Source: Exiguobacterium sp. RIT594 (GTDB lineage: Bacteria; Bacillota; Bacilli; Exiguobacteriales; Exiguobacteriaceae). From it: 64,000 nt of DNA. The position numbers and the translations under genes are program-made. The DNA is taken from the NCBI RefSeq assembly GCF_003339585.1, contig NZ_QPKF01000001.1, forward strand, positions 1,116,001 through 1,180,000, given 5' to 3'. The notes beneath the pieces are model-generated. The model made no database searches. It was not told the origin of the DNA and worked only from the letters and a program-made list of their open reading frames with translations. Below are positions 17,288 through 25,995 of this stretch, piece by piece (the first letter of the stretch is position 1; each line of letters starts with the position of its first letter).

Positions 17288-18274
17288 TCACAATACCTGA
17301 AACGGCATCAAACGGCCGATTGACTGAAACTTATAATCGTCAACCGGTTTAAAGTGGCTGTTCAGCGTCTTGACCCGGTAGTTACTTGTTTCATAATTTC
17401 CTTCGAGCACGTGATACATTTTTGTTTTGCTGTCGTACGCATAGTCAATCAGTGCCTGTTTACTGCTGTACAGAACCCGGACCTGTTTCGTCTTTTGATC
17501 GACTTCGAGCATGGAATACATATTGAAGACTAAATCTTTTGTCGGTGACAAGGCCTTTGTTTCGTTGACCCACATGACGGGTTGCTTAGACGTCAAAACG
17601 ATTTTGCCCTGTTGTTTTTTCAAATCATACGACGCAATCGAGAGTTCTTCCCCTGCTTCTGTTTTATTGCCGTAAATTTTCAACTCGTTAACGGTATGCC
17701 GGAAATGAAAAGCAAAAATCATCGGCTTGATTTTCTCAAGATGGAGAGACGTAAAGTGTTTCGTATCAAACGTATGTATTTCAACCGAATTCGTTTCCGT
17801 TCTCATGTTATTGGCGAGGACATACAATTTATCCCCTGTTACAATCATATCCCGTCCGTGACCGACAAATCGTTTTGTCTGACCGATTTTTTTGAAGTCG
17901 AGTGTGTATTTCGTCAGCGAAAATTCATTGAGCGCGGATATGGTTAAGACATAGTAGGCATTTTTATATTTCGTAATCCGCAGTGGCGAATCCTCGACTT
18001 TTTTGAGTGTCGTCTTGCTGTTTTTCAGATTGATGACACGGTCACCGTAGGAACTGTACAACAATCCGTCATGCAGACGATCGACACTGCCTAACGTGTA
18101 ACGTACCGTTTCCACTTTCTTTCCGCCGATGAAGCTCTCAATTTGGGTCAACGGTTGACTGTAACTCGTCGACGCGATTTTGAAGCTGTACGCCTGAGCA
18201 GATGCTGCTTCACTGAAGGCGAATGTACTGCCCGCAACCAGGCAACCAATCAATAATGTATTTCTGATGGACAT
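17288..18274 (-). CDS. secreted protein, first of tandem paralogs
   Basis: A 328-residue exported protein with a signal peptide (cleavage likely after ASA near residue 26). It shares with its downstream twin the blocks DRLHDGLLYSSY, RVINLKNSKTT, KYKNAYY, FSLTKYTLDFKKIG, VTGDKLYVLA, LIDYAYDSKTK and VKTLNSHFK, and the same total length, so it arose by tandem duplication. Both lack a sorting signal or lipobox and should be released or loosely bound. Function unknown. Confidence 0.75.
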   Translation of the reverse strand: MSIRNTLLIGCLVAGSTFAFSEAASAQAYSFKIASTSYSQPLTQIESFIGGKKVETVRYTLGSVDRLHDGLLYSSYGDRVINLKNSKTTLKKVEDSPLRITKYKNAYYVLTISALNEFSLTKYTLDFKKIGQTKRFVGHGRDMIVTGDKLYVLANNMRTETNSVEIHTFDTKHFTSLHLEKIKPMIFAFHFRHTVNELKIYGNKTEAGEELSIASYDLKKQQGKIVLTSKQPVMWVNETKALSPTKDLVFNMYSMLEVDQKTKQVRVLYSSKQALIDYAYDSKTKMYHVLEGNYETSNYRVKTLNSHFKPVDDYKFQSIGRLMPFQVL

Positions 18275-18368
18275 GTCTTTTATCCCTCTCCACGCAAACT
18301 GTATTGAGGTTTAGGCAACCGTCACATCCTGACGTCCACTTTCTCCTCTATACAAATAATACCCATTT

Positions 18369-18407
18369 AATGTCACTTAGAAAGTCGTGAATCATTAAAT
18401 GGGTCAA
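18369..18407 (-). terminator. hairpin upstream of secreted pair, terminator of deacetylase unlikely
   Basis: Arms ACCCATTTAATG and CATTAAATGGGT around a 15-base loop, followed on the minus strand by ATTATTT. It lies downstream of the deacetylase gene and upstream of the secreted pair on the same strand, so probably ends the deacetylase transcript, though the U tract is poor. Confidence 0.55.
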
Positions 18408-18427
18408 TTTGTTTTTCAGGAACAGAA

Positions 18428-19672
18428 TTATTTTTTAACGACCGGCCGCATCGGATCAAAGACGGTTTTCGAGTCAAAGAACGGATCCAAGACTTTGGTC
18501 TTCCCGGCAATCGCCTGGCGGAGCCGAATCCCATCGACATTGATCCGCGCCTGACGGTAATAATCTTTCCCTAACTGTTTCCAGGCATGCTGCGACGCAT
18601 CGACATTATAAAAATAATGGAACCCCTGCTGCGTCAAGTAGCGGTATTTATCTCCCGTATATCCATGCCAATTCTGAATATCACTGCCAAACGGATAAAT
18701 CAACTGCCGTGTCGTACCAATCAATGGGGCGACATCACGTTTATAGCGCGCCGTGTCCGCCTGAATCGTTGCCAGACTGACTTTCCCGATCGCGATGTGA
18801 CCATACGTGTGGCTGGCAAACTGCCACCCGTCCTTCTTCAAGGCCGTCGCCGTCGCTTTCGCCTGTTGACGCGCCTGCTCGACTTTAGTCGATGAACCGT
18901 ACTGCGCATATGACGACCGGTACCCGAGGACGCCGTTATAGCCCGTGATACCAAGCAATCCTTTTGCACCGTGGTAAGAGAAGTCCGGATGGCGGTTGAC
19001 GAACGCGTCCACGATCGGCACGAGATCATACGCACCATCCGGTTTTCCGGTCATCGAATTGGTGATCCGCCCGTTTTTCACTTTCAACGTCGTCGCAAAA
19101 CCGTCTCCCGTCATGTATTCATAGTAGTTGACGTCATCCTGCGACAGGACAAGCGGCTTCTTGCCCTTTGGAAAAGAAAGCCCCTTTTCCGTCATCCGTC
19201 CGTCTTTCCACACCGCAAGATCGGTCGGCCGGACAAGGACATAGTTCCGCTGATACAAGGCAGTCAAAATCCGTTCGAACTCCCCTTGCGTCACCATATA
19301 ATCATCGTAGCCCTGCTGTTTCCGGTCCCCGTCAAAGGCACGTTTCGGCTCGGCGATCAAGGAGTGGAAAAACAGGTGCGGGACGGACGTACCGGCTTTC
19401 ACCGTACCGAGATTCGCCTGTTTCGCCGCGTATTCCTTCCGCTTTTGTTTCGCTTCCGTCGTCTTTAGGCGGTCGACAATCCGGATCGCCCTGGCGTAAT
19501 CATACTGGGCGGCAATGAAATCGGCGCGCTTTAATTCTTGACGTATGTAGCTTGCGTCTGCCGCTTGACGTACGACCTGCTTCGTTTTCGTTTCTGACCC
19601 AATTGACGGTTGACCGCATCCACTGATCAATACGATTCCTGCAAGACTGACGCCCATCCATTTTTTATTCAT
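18428..19672 (-). CDS. polysaccharide deacetylase family lipoprotein
   Basis: A 414-residue lipoprotein (lipobox ISGC, Cys 19) with a NodB-type carbohydrate esterase domain over about residues 150-400. Motif 1 is VLSQDDVNYYEY, retaining the catalytic/metal DD in a non-canonical context; motif 2 is SHTYGH (metal histidines), and YPFG corresponds to motif 3. This subfamily of extracellular deacetylases is known in Bacillus, with cell-wall or exopolysaccharide substrates unproven. A coiled region with KTTEAKQKRKEYAAKQ precedes the domain. AAAGGACGG precedes the ATG. Confidence 0.85.
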   Translation of the reverse strand: MNKKWMGVSLAGIVLISGCGQPSIGSETKTKQVVRQAADASYIRQELKRADFIAAQYDYARAIRIVDRLKTTEAKQKRKEYAAKQANLGTVKAGTSVPHLFFHSLIAEPKRAFDGDRKQQGYDDYMVTQGEFERILTALYQRNYVLVRPTDLAVWKDGRMTEKGLSFPKGKKPLVLSQDDVNYYEYMTGDGFATTLKVKNGRITNSMTGKPDGAYDLVPIVDAFVNRHPDFSYHGAKGLLGITGYNGVLGYRSSYAQYGSSTKVEQARQQAKATATALKKDGWQFASHTYGHIAIGKVSLATIQADTARYKRDVAPLIGTTRQLIYPFGSDIQNWHGYTGDKYRYLTQQGFHYFYNVDASQHAWKQLGKDYYRQARINVDGIRLRQAIAGKTKVLDPFFDSKTVFDPMRPVVKK

Positions 19673-19743
19673 CTGAATTCCGTCCTTTCTCCGACAAACA
19701 ACACTCCACTCCGCTTACTTTTTATATTCCCGATTATTCAGTC

Positions 19744-19767
19744 GATTAACTACTTTGAGAGGGGTAT
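19744..19767 (+). promoter_or_regulatory. SigB-like promoter of gabD
   Basis: GATTAA, a 12-base spacer, then GGGTAT: one mismatch from the Bacillus SigB pattern GTTTAA-N12-14-GGGWAW. It lies about 100 bases before gabD; the leader holds a CCCATCC/GGATGGG hairpin (19785-19822). Confidence 0.45.
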
Positions 19768-19865
19768 TCCAGTTCGTTATGTCCCCCATCCAAAGCGGAA
19801 GTACACAAACCGGTCGGATGGGTGTTTAATAAGGGACGTAATGAAAACACACGGAGGTGCAACAC

Positions 19866-21281
19866 ATGATAGAACAAAACGTAATCAATGGAGTATGGTA
19901 TGACACAGAAGAAACGATTCCGGTCTTTAACCCGGCAACAAAAGAATTGCTCGGACACGTCCCGAGCAGCACAGCAGACGATGCAGCACGTGCCGTCGAT
20001 GCGGCAAGTACAGCATTCATCGACTGGTCACAGCGGACAGCCGATGACCGCGCGGATAAGATCGATGCCTGGTACCGCTTGATCCAGGAACACCGTGACG
20101 AGCTCGCGGACATCATGACTCGCGAACAAGGGAAACCATTCGTTGAAGCACGCGGCGAAATCGACTACGGCAATCAATATGTCCGCTGGTACGCAGAAGA
20201 AGCACGCCGGATTTACGGCGAAACGATTCCGGCATCCGTTCCCGGGAAACGCCTCTTCGTTGAAAAAGAACCGGTGGGTGTCGTTGCAGCGATTACACCG
20301 TGGAACTTCCCGGCAGCGATGATCACACGGAAACTCGCTCCGGCACTCGCTGCCGGCTGTACCGTCGTACTCAAACCGTCGGAAGAAACACCATATACGG
20401 CACTTCGCCTTGTTGAACTCGCAATCGAAGCCGGTATCCCGGCTGGTGCGATCAACGTCCTGACAGGTGACGCCGCAACTATCAGTGGGGTCTGGCAAGC
20501 GGATTCGCGTGTTCGTAAAATCACCTTTACCGGTTCAACAGCGGTCGGTAAATTGATCATGCGTCAAGCAGCGGATACGATGAAAAAATTGTCGCTCGAA
20601 CTTGGTGGTCATGCACCGTTCATCGTCACAGAAAATGCCGATCTCGATAAAGCCGTTCAAGGTGCCATCCGGTCGAAATTCCGCAACGGCGGACAAGCCT
20701 GTGTCGCAACAAACCGCTTTTATGTCCAGGCATCGGTTCTCGACGCGTTCACTGAAAAATTCGTCGCCGAAGTCAAGCGTCTGAAAGTCGGCAACGGACT
20801 CGACGCGGATTCGACGATTGGACCGTTGATCAATGCGAAAGCGGTCGCCAAAGTCAAAGCACATATTGACGATGCAGTCGCTAAAGGCGCAACAATTCTT
20901 TCCGGCGGTACGATTGATGATTCAGTCGGTTACTTTGTTGAACCAACCGTTCTCGGCAATGTCACGGAAGACATGATTTGCATGCAGGAAGAAACGTTTG
21001 GTCCGCTCGCACCGATTTCCGTCTTCGATACGCTTGACGAAGTCATCGAACGTGCGAACAACACACCATACGGTCTTGCGGCGTATGCATTCTCGGAAAA
21101 AATCGACGAAGCGCTTCAACTCGGTAAAAAACTCGAGTACGGCATCGTCGGTCTCAATGACGGTGCTCCATCCGCTGCCCAAGCACCATTCGGCGGTTAT
21201 AAAGAAAGTGGACTCGGCCGTGAAGGCGGTGTCTACGGCATCGAGGATTACCTCGAAGTCAAATACTTGTCACTCGGTTAA
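19866..21281 (+). CDS. gabD: NAD(P)-dependent succinate-semialdehyde dehydrogenase
   Basis: A 471-residue aldehyde dehydrogenase. The catalytic Glu 245 lies in LSLELGGHAPF and the nucleophile Cys 279 in GGQACVATNR; PWNFP and the cofactor motif FTGSTAVGK (221-229) are present. The pattern best fits the GabD class, oxidising succinate semialdehyde to succinate in the GABA shunt; no GABA transaminase gene is nearby, so related aldehydes are possible. GGAGG lies eight bases before the ATG at 19866; the GTG at 19857 sits inside that site. A SigB-like promoter suggests stress control. Confidence 0.85.
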   Translation: MIEQNVINGVWYDTEETIPVFNPATKELLGHVPSSTADDAARAVDAASTAFIDWSQRTADDRADKIDAWYRLIQEHRDELADIMTREQGKPFVEARGEIDYGNQYVRWYAEEARRIYGETIPASVPGKRLFVEKEPVGVVAAITPWNFPAAMITRKLAPALAAGCTVVLKPSEETPYTALRLVELAIEAGIPAGAINVLTGDAATISGVWQADSRVRKITFTGSTAVGKLIMRQAADTMKKLSLELGGHAPFIVTENADLDKAVQGAIRSKFRNGGQACVATNRFYVQASVLDAFTEKFVAEVKRLKVGNGLDADSTIGPLINAKAVAKVKAHIDDAVAKGATILSGGTIDDSVGYFVEPTVLGNVTEDMICMQEETFGPLAPISVFDTLDEVIERANNTPYGLAAYAFSEKIDEALQLGKKLEYGIVGLNDGAPSAAQAPFGGYKESGLGREGGVYGIEDYLEVKYLSLG

Positions 21282-21285
21282 TCAC

Positions 21286-21324
21286 AAAGCAGCCCCTGTC
21301 CAGTGGACAAGGGCTGCTTTTTCG
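21286..21324. terminator. bidirectional terminator
   Basis: Stem AAAGCAGCCCCTGTCC with its complement GGACAAGGGCTGCTTT (one mismatch) and a 3-base loop, then TTTC. It separates gabD from the convergent antiporter. Confidence 0.85.
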
Positions 21325-21325
21325 T

Positions 21326-23338
21326 TTACTCGACGTATTCGTAGAGGACGACACTCTCAATATAATGAATGAAGCGGCGCAATTCTTTTTCTTCCTCGCC
21401 GGACAAATCGCCTTCTTTTGACATCGAAGCGATTTCCTGGCGCTGGACTTCGATTGCCCGCAGACAGAGTTCTTCTTTTTGTTGATCGACGTCGGCTTTT
21501 CCGCCGACCGGTGACGACCAACGGGTATGCTTGAACCGTAACCGTTTGTAGAATTCGAGCACGCTTTGAACGACATCGACCGGATAATCACCACGGCATC
21601 CTTCGAGCCGGGTGATGACTTCAGTCATGACTTGTTCGTACAGTTCATGTTCGACCTGCGTCAGACGAATCAACTGCTCGGACGACATGTTCGACCGTTT
21701 CCGTTTCCAAAGGATTTTCCGGAGGGGTTGCGATAAGCGGAAGCGCGCTTCCTTCTCAATCGCTTCGATCCGGTTATCAATCGAGCGGAACACTTCTTTT
21801 CTTAATTGTTCCGGCACCTCATGATTCGCAAGAAACTGTTGCGTGAAATCGCGTTCCCACTTAACAGCTTCAAGCCGTAAGTGTTTCAGTTGTTCGTTAA
21901 AACGCATCAATTCTTCTTCACTTTTCTCCTGTGCCCGCAACAGACGTAACATGACATGATATTCATTTAATAAATCAAAGGCGACGGTCGAGTTTTCTTC
22001 CTGCACGACCTGTTTGATTTCCGTGATCGCCCGTTTGACCATCCGCTGTTTATACGAATTCAAATCGAGTTCCGGCTGGGCATCGGCCTCACCGCGGTTG
22101 AGCAACGGTAAGAGGATTGTCGCGAGAACCAGTGTGAAGATGATGACACCGGCCGCGAGGAAAATGATCAGCGACCGTTCCGGGAACCCTTCTCCTGATT
22201 CGGTCACGAACGGTAATGACAAGACCCCGACCATCGTGATCGTTCCGCGGACGCCGACGAGTGTCGTGATGACATCCTGCTTAAACGACGGTTTGCGGTG
22301 ATCCGCTTTTTTCAGGAAGCGATGGTCGAACCAATTGAAGAACATCGTCCAAATCAAGCGGATCAACAGAATGACACTTCCGATTTCAATGACAAACGAC
22401 ATTAAACGCCAGTTATTGATCGCATCGTCAGCAAAGATTTCGCGTGTCGCTTCCGGTAACGTCAGACCGAGTAACAAGAAGATGATCCCGTTCAGGATAT
22501 AGGCAATCATCGTCCAGATGTTGTCGGTCAACGTCTGTTCCTGGGCAAAAAACGTTTCCGTCCGTTCTTTGATCAAGGCGTGGAGAATCCCGCCGGTCAC
22601 GACGGCAATGACGCCGGATGCATGCAAGACTTCTTCTGCAACAAAAAAGATGATGAACGGTGTCAGGATTTGCAGTAACGCATAAAAAACGACATCTTCA
22701 ATTCCGGTCCGCCGTAATTTCATCTTCAGCCAGTTCATCGCGACACTGATGGCGAGACCAACGACCGCTCCGACGGCGAACATGTAGACGAATTCCGTCG
22801 TCGCCTGTTGAATTGAAAAGTAACCGGTGACGACGGCTGCGACCGCGTAACTGAAGGCGACCAGTCCCGACGCGTCATTGATCAGTGATTCGCCGCGGAC
22901 GAGATTTAAAATCTGTTCCGGAATCTGGACCCGTTTCGCAATCCCGTTGACGGCAATCGGATCGGTCGGTGAGAGGATCGCAGCGAGCGCAAAGGCCGCA
23001 GCAACCGGAATGACCGGTACAAGCCAGTTGATGAAGTATCCGCCGATGACCGTCGTCAATAAGACGAGGACGATGGCATTACCGAAAATGGCAGCGCGCA
23101 TCTTCCACAGTTCATCGCGCGGAAAATGTGAACTGTCGTTATAGAGCAATGGTGCGATGAATAATAACAGGAACCATTCCGATTCGACTTCAATCTTCAG
23201 TCCGCTGATCAATAGTGCCGTAATCGTCCCAACGAGAATTTGAATCAGTGCCGTCGGAATGAAGCGGATGTAATGACCGAGGACTTGCGTCAAGATGATT
23301 AAGGCAAGCATTAACAAAATAAGTGATAACGTTTCCAT
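21326..23338 (-). CDS. CPA1 family Na+/H+ antiporter
   Basis: A 670-residue protein: about 12 membrane helices over residues 1-420 and a soluble tail of about 250 residues rich in charged helices. The antiporter core shows AILSPTDPIAV, GESLINDASGLVAFSYA and RGTITMVGVLSLPF, diagnostic of NhaP/NHE-type exchangers (the ND pair carries the ion-binding Asp). It extrudes Na+ (or K+) for protons, supporting pH and salt tolerance. AAGGGG precedes the ATG. Monocistronic. Confidence 0.9.
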   Translation of the reverse strand: METLSLILLMLALIILTQVLGHYIRFIPTALIQILVGTITALLISGLKIEVESEWFLLLFIAPLLYNDSSHFPRDELWKMRAAIFGNAIVLVLLTTVIGGYFINWLVPVIPVAAAFALAAILSPTDPIAVNGIAKRVQIPEQILNLVRGESLINDASGLVAFSYAVAAVVTGYFSIQQATTEFVYMFAVGAVVGLAISVAMNWLKMKLRRTGIEDVVFYALLQILTPFIIFFVAEEVLHASGVIAVVTGGILHALIKERTETFFAQEQTLTDNIWTMIAYILNGIIFLLLGLTLPEATREIFADDAINNWRLMSFVIEIGSVILLIRLIWTMFFNWFDHRFLKKADHRKPSFKQDVITTLVGVRGTITMVGVLSLPFVTESGEGFPERSLIIFLAAGVIIFTLVLATILLPLLNRGEADAQPELDLNSYKQRMVKRAITEIKQVVQEENSTVAFDLLNEYHVMLRLLRAQEKSEEELMRFNEQLKHLRLEAVKWERDFTQQFLANHEVPEQLRKEVFRSIDNRIEAIEKEARFRLSQPLRKILWKRKRSNMSSEQLIRLTQVEHELYEQVMTEVITRLEGCRGDYPVDVVQSVLEFYKRLRFKHTRWSSPVGGKADVDQQKEELCLRAIEVQRQEIASMSKEGDLSGEEEKELRRFIHYIESVVLYEYVE

Positions 23339-23420
23339 AGAAAACCCCTTCCATTCTTACCATGTTTCTCTGGTTATATCGTAACATAGTTTCTTACTGA
23401 CTTAGGAATAGGACCCTTTG

Positions 23421-24308
23421 TCATACCTGATAGATTGCCAGCACCTCACTGGCATGGCGCCGGATTTCTTCCTGTAACGATAACGGTTCGAGTATCTTGA
23501 CTTCCCGACCGAGTCCGAATAACTGCCGGCCGAGAAACGGGAGTTCCAGTCGTGGTACCGACCATGTCCGTTGCTCGTTGAGCGGTAAAATCCCTTCGAG
23601 CAACCGTTCTCCGAGCGGCGTCAACTCGAGATGGACCGTCACCTGTTCTCCTGCTTCATTTGAATGTTCTGCTTCTTCGAACGTCATGCGTTTCGACGGG
23701 ATCGTCGTCTCAGTCACCTGTTCTATCCGGTCAACACGGTACTGGCGCAATCCCCGCTCCGTCTGCGCGAGCAGATACCAGCGGTTGCGCTCAAATGTCA
23801 GACCAACCGGGTCAATGACAATCGTTCGGCATCCGCTCGTCGTACGATAGACGATCTCTCCTTTCACTTCTGCTTCCATTAAACGCAATAGGTTACGTGT
23901 CAAGGGAGACGCCGGTGTATCCGGTCGCGCAAAGCGGACCCGCCCTTTGAGACGGTCGAGCTTGACTTCGAGATCGGACGGCAGTTCATGCAGATACCAT
24001 TCGGCAAGATTGCCCCTCAATGCACCAAACGGCAAATCCGGAATCTGTCCGACCCAGTCGAGCATCAAAAACAACGTGATGGCTTCCTGTTCCCGCAAGG
24101 CAAGCGGCGGCAACAACCGGTTCGGCAGGACCCGGTATCCACCTGCCGCTCCCCGTTCGCTGTAAATCGGATATCCGTTTGCTTCAAGCTCCAGTAAATC
24201 ACGCTGGATCGTCCGCAAGGAAACTCCGCAGGCTTCCGCCAGTTCTCGCGCCGTCAGCAGTTGTTGCCGGTTCAGCAGACGCATGACTTTTAAATGACGA
24301 CTTTTCAT
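23421..24308 (-). CDS. WYL-domain transcriptional regulator (YafY/DeoR type)
   Basis: A 295-residue regulator: N-terminal HTH (LTARELAEACGVSLRTIQRDLLELEANGYPIYSERGAAGGYRV) and a WYL domain around residues 145-215 with RWYLLAQTERGLRQYRVDRI. WYL domains sense small ligands or nucleic acid and switch the HTH. Start 24308 chosen for AGAGGGG at eight bases; the longer ORF crosses the promoter. It is divergent from a DHFR-like reductase, the likely target, with a dyad between them. Confidence 0.88.
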   Translation of the reverse strand: MKSRHLKVMRLLNRQQLLTARELAEACGVSLRTIQRDLLELEANGYPIYSERGAAGGYRVLPNRLLPPLALREQEAITLFLMLDWVGQIPDLPFGALRGNLAEWYLHELPSDLEVKLDRLKGRVRFARPDTPASPLTRNLLRLMEAEVKGEIVYRTTSGCRTIVIDPVGLTFERNRWYLLAQTERGLRQYRVDRIEQVTETTIPSKRMTFEEAEHSNEAGEQVTVHLELTPLGERLLEGILPLNEQRTWSVPRLELPFLGRQLFGLGREVKILEPLSLQEEIRRHASEVLAIYQV

Positions 24309-24324
24309 AAAAATCCCCTCTTTA

Positions 24325-24347
24325 ATTACGACATCTTTTGTCATAAT
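24325..24347. promoter_or_regulatory. candidate WYL-regulator operator
   Basis: Inverted repeat ATTACGACA, five bases, TGTCATAAT (one mismatch in nine) in the gap between divergent regulator and reductase. A minus-strand TATAAT sits beside it, so binding would block the regulator's own promoter. Confidence 0.5.
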
Positions 24348-24391
24348 TATACCGTAGACTAAGTATAGATTGAACATAAGGAGGAATTACG

Positions 24392-24913
24392 ATGACAAAA
24401 ACCGTTTTATATATCGCCTGCAGTTTAGACGGGAAAATCGCCCGTTCAAACGATTCACTCGATTGGTTGTTCGCCGTTGAAGGAGACGGTGACAACGGCT
24501 ACGCGACGTTCATGGAAGACGTCGGTGCCGTCATCATGGGACGGAAAACGTTTGACGAAGTCTTGGTGCTGAGCGAAGAGTATCCGTACCCGACCATCGA
24601 CAACTATGTCTTGACCCGGCAACCGGACAAACAGTCGGAACACGCGACCTACACGAATGAACCGCTCGATGCCTTAATCAATCGGATCGGTCCGACGATC
24701 GACGGGAAGATTTGGCTGATCGGCGGTGGTGAATTGATTCAGGAAGCCTTACGGTTGCAACTGATTGATCAGCTCGAACTGGCGATCGCACCGGTCGTTC
24801 TCGGCAGCGGGATTCCGCTGTTTCCGGAAGGGACGCTTGAGACCCGCTTCCGGCTGACCGGTTGCCGTCCGTCCGGACAATTCGTCATGGCAACCTATGA
24901 TGTCTTGGAGTAA
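24392..24913 (+). CDS. dihydrofolate reductase family protein (RibD-C type)
   Basis: A 173-residue DHFR-fold protein of the YwjB/YyaP type: ACSLDGKIAR, AVIMGRKTFDEVL, the cofactor segment YVLTRQP and WLIGGGELIQEAL. Such proteins are NADPH reductases of uncertain substrate, related to the reductase half of RibD; not the essential folate enzyme. AAGGAGG precedes the ATG. It is probably controlled by the divergent WYL regulator. Confidence 0.88.
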   Translation: MTKTVLYIACSLDGKIARSNDSLDWLFAVEGDGDNGYATFMEDVGAVIMGRKTFDEVLVLSEEYPYPTIDNYVLTRQPDKQSEHATYTNEPLDALINRIGPTIDGKIWLIGGGELIQEALRLQLIDQLELAIAPVVLGSGIPLFPEGTLETRFRLTGCRPSGQFVMATYDVLE

Positions 24914-24932
24914 TCTACAGCACAAGCAAAAA

Positions 24933-24981
24933 CCTTTGAAACGATGCATTTGATTCATGCACGTGTTCAAAGGCTTTTCCT
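24933..24981. terminator. imperfect terminator
   Basis: CCTTTGAA and TTCAAAGG arms with an interrupted inner stem (ATGCAT/ATGCAC), then CTTTTCC. Confidence 0.6.
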
Positions 24982-25008
24982 TACATGATTGTATTTCATT
25001 TTATCCGT

Positions 25009-25932
25009 TCAGCCATGATCGTCGGCAACCGACACAATGACATTGCCGTGCTTCTGTCCGGAATCGACGTAACGGTGAGCAGCGACGATGTCGTCAAGCG
25101 AATACACCGTATCGATGACTGCTTTGATCTGCCCCGCTTCAAACCACTCATTCAGCAGGGTTAAATCTTTTTTCAGCGCACGGGCGACACCTTGTCCGGC
25201 GACTGAACGAAACGCTCCGTTCGGTCCGACATGCTGACGGGCTGTCCGTTTATCGACCTTCCCGGACGCATCAAATACGGCGTCATACCTCGTTAACGAC
25301 GCATCGTAGCCCGGCTTTGTATAGTCGACGACGACATCCGCCCCAAGACGTGTGACCAGTTCAGCATTCCGCCCGCTACAGATGCCCGTTACATGAAGAC
25401 CATACTGTTTCGCGATTTGGACAGCAATTGAACCGACGGCTCCGGACGCCCCGTAAATCAAAATCGTCTTCGCCTGCTCGAGGTTCAGTTTCCGGAAAAA
25501 ATGCAGGACGGTCGTTCCGCCAAACGGAAGGCTGGCTGCTTCTGCAAAGCTCGCGTTACGCGGCATCTGCTCCACACATTTGTTTTCCTTGATGCAGGCA
25601 TACTCGGCGTAACCGCCAAAGCGCATCCCGGTCAGGGCGTAGACCCGATCGCCGACTTTGAAGTCCTTCACACGGCTGCCCGTCGCGACGACTTCGCCTG
25701 CTAAGACGACTCCTAAAATCGGCTGTCTCGGTGCTTTCCATCCGACGACGAGACGCATCGGAAGCTTTCCTGCTGCCGGGACATCGAGTGCCCGCATCCG
25801 CCGGTCTCCTGAGTGAACGGCGGAGGCATATACCTGAATCAGCAGATCAGATGCTTTCGGGACAGGTTTTTCGACCTCTTGCAATTTCAATACATCCGGT
25901 GGACCATAGGCAGTACAAATGACGGCTCGCAT
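25009..25932 (-). CDS. NAD(P)-dependent quinone oxidoreductase/zinc-independent ADH
   Basis: A 307-residue medium-chain dehydrogenase without the catalytic zinc ligands. The GroES-like N-terminus (MRAVICTAYGPPDVLKL, GDRVYALTG) is followed by a Rossmann motif IYGASGAVGSIAVQIAKQYG (near 155-175). These enzymes reduce quinones or enones with NADPH and often answer electrophile stress. The ribosome site AAGGAGGG lies in a strong hairpin directly against the start codon (separate entry), suggesting translational control. Confidence 0.87.
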   Translation of the reverse strand: MRAVICTAYGPPDVLKLQEVEKPVPKASDLLIQVYASAVHSGDRRMRALDVPAAGKLPMRLVVGWKAPRQPILGVVLAGEVVATGSRVKDFKVGDRVYALTGMRFGGYAEYACIKENKCVEQMPRNASFAEAASLPFGGTTVLHFFRKLNLEQAKTILIYGASGAVGSIAVQIAKQYGLHVTGICSGRNAELVTRLGADVVVDYTKPGYDASLTRYDAVFDASGKVDKRTARQHVGPNGAFRSVAGQGVARALKKDLTLLNEWFEAGQIKAVIDTVYSLDDIVAAHRYVDSGQKHGNVIVSVADDHG

Positions 25933-25972
25933 CGTATCCCTCCTTAAGCAGATTTGTTACTTAAGGAATACG
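25933..25972 (-). promoter_or_regulatory. leader hairpin hiding the ribosome site
   Basis: In the minus-strand RNA, CGUAUUCCUUAAG pairs fully with CUUAAGGA plus AUACG, bulging only GGG, around an 11-base loop. The pairing covers the AAGGA of the only Shine-Dalgarno site and ends at the base before the AUG. No U tract follows, so it is not a terminator. RNA thermometer, riboregulator or attenuator roles are inference. Confidence 0.6.
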
Positions 25973-25995
25973 ACAGCGGCGTCTTAAAAACCTGC

